Source: Streptomyces sp. MP131-18
GTDB lineage: Bacteria; Actinomycetota; Actinomycetes; Streptomycetales; Streptomycetaceae
Length of the DNA: 64,000 bases
NCBI RefSeq assembly: GCF_001984575.1
Contig: NZ_LZNS01000001.1
Coordinates: 1,844,244 to 1,908,243, forward strand
Direction: 5' to 3'
Below, in pieces: positions 63,961-64,000 of this stretch. A program made the position numbers and the translations under genes. The notes below the pieces were generated by a model. It ran no database searches and was not told the DNA's origin. It was given only the letters and a program-made list of their open reading frames with translations. Each line of letters opens with the position of its first letter. Position 1 is the stretch's first letter.

Positions 63961-64000
63961 TCCGCTTTCTCCTCCTCGGATGCGCTGGGATCGCCGCGCA
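63957..64000 (-). CDS. C-terminal end of an upstream gene (cut by the window)
   Basis: The last 14 codons of a leftward gene run into the window edge: after a charged tail [13 protein letters not shown] comes TGA at 63957-63959, overlapping the gpsA start. From the usual Streptomyces order this is probably a 1-acyl-glycerol-3-phosphate acyltransferase, but the visible piece is too short to prove it. Confidence 0.5.
   Translation of the reverse strand, partial: RGDPSASEEEKAE

Overview
The window is a gene-dense, very GC-rich piece of the core chromosome of a Streptomyces (or close relative). The evidence is the sporulation sigma factor whiG, the regulator nsdA, four tandem type I signal peptidases (sipWXYZ type), a futalosine-pathway-type deaminase, extreme GC at third codon positions and near absence of TTA leucine codons. 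From memory the order follows the S. coelicolor SCO5559-SCO5662 stretch in reverse. I found no prophage, insertion sequence, CRISPR array, transposase or biosynthetic cluster. Most of the window is housekeeping, so the best leads are RNA leaders and odd genes inside that backbone.

Layout. 0-11 kb: aminodeoxyfutalosine/adenosine deaminase, phosphodiesterase, aldehyde dehydrogenase, an unusual ABC transporter pair, a secreted glycosyl-hydrolase-like protein, and a thiamine ABC transporter (thiBPQ type) behind a TPP riboswitch. 11-17 kb, read leftward: rpsB-tsf, pyrH-frr-cdsA and rlmN. 17-22 kb, read rightward: yraN, comM-like, dprA, whiG and a TetR regulator, which collides with a leftward M23 peptidase gene. 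22-29 kb, leftward: rpsP-khpA-rimM-trmD, rplS, four signal peptidases and a DUF2469 gene. 29-31 kb: a SprT-like protein and an archaeal-type prolyl-tRNA synthetase. 31-38 kb: ffh, the nitrogen-control operon amtB-glnK-glnD behind a GlnR-type site, and nsdA.

39-54 kb: a prim-pol-like protein, ftsY, a glucose permease, smc, acylphosphatase, a CAP-domain secreted protein, and the leftward series rsmD-coaD-DivIVA-like-DUF177-rpmF-rnc-mutM. 54-64 kb: recG, a DAK2/FakA-like protein, rpmB (rightward), thiD, thiL, a stand-alone Lrp ligand domain, a DUF3515 lipoprotein, ddlA, gpsA and the tail of one more gene.

Functional themes: translation and ribosome biogenesis (rpsB, tsf, frr, rpsP, rimM, trmD, rplS, rpmF, rpmB, rsmD, rlmN, rnc), protein export (ffh, ftsY, signal peptidases), cofactors (thiamine uptake and phosphorylation, CoA, probably menaquinone), nitrogen signalling, envelope precursors (cdsA, ddlA, gpsA) and chromosome or DNA work (smc, recG, dprA, comM, mutM). 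The most interesting items are a pyrH leader that can fold into two mutually exclusive hairpins, one hiding the ribosome binding site; a three-way-junction-like rplS leader; an ABC ATPase with ruined signature and D-loop motifs; a TTA codon in dprA; and two tandem pairs of DnaA-box-like 9-mers with identical spacing.
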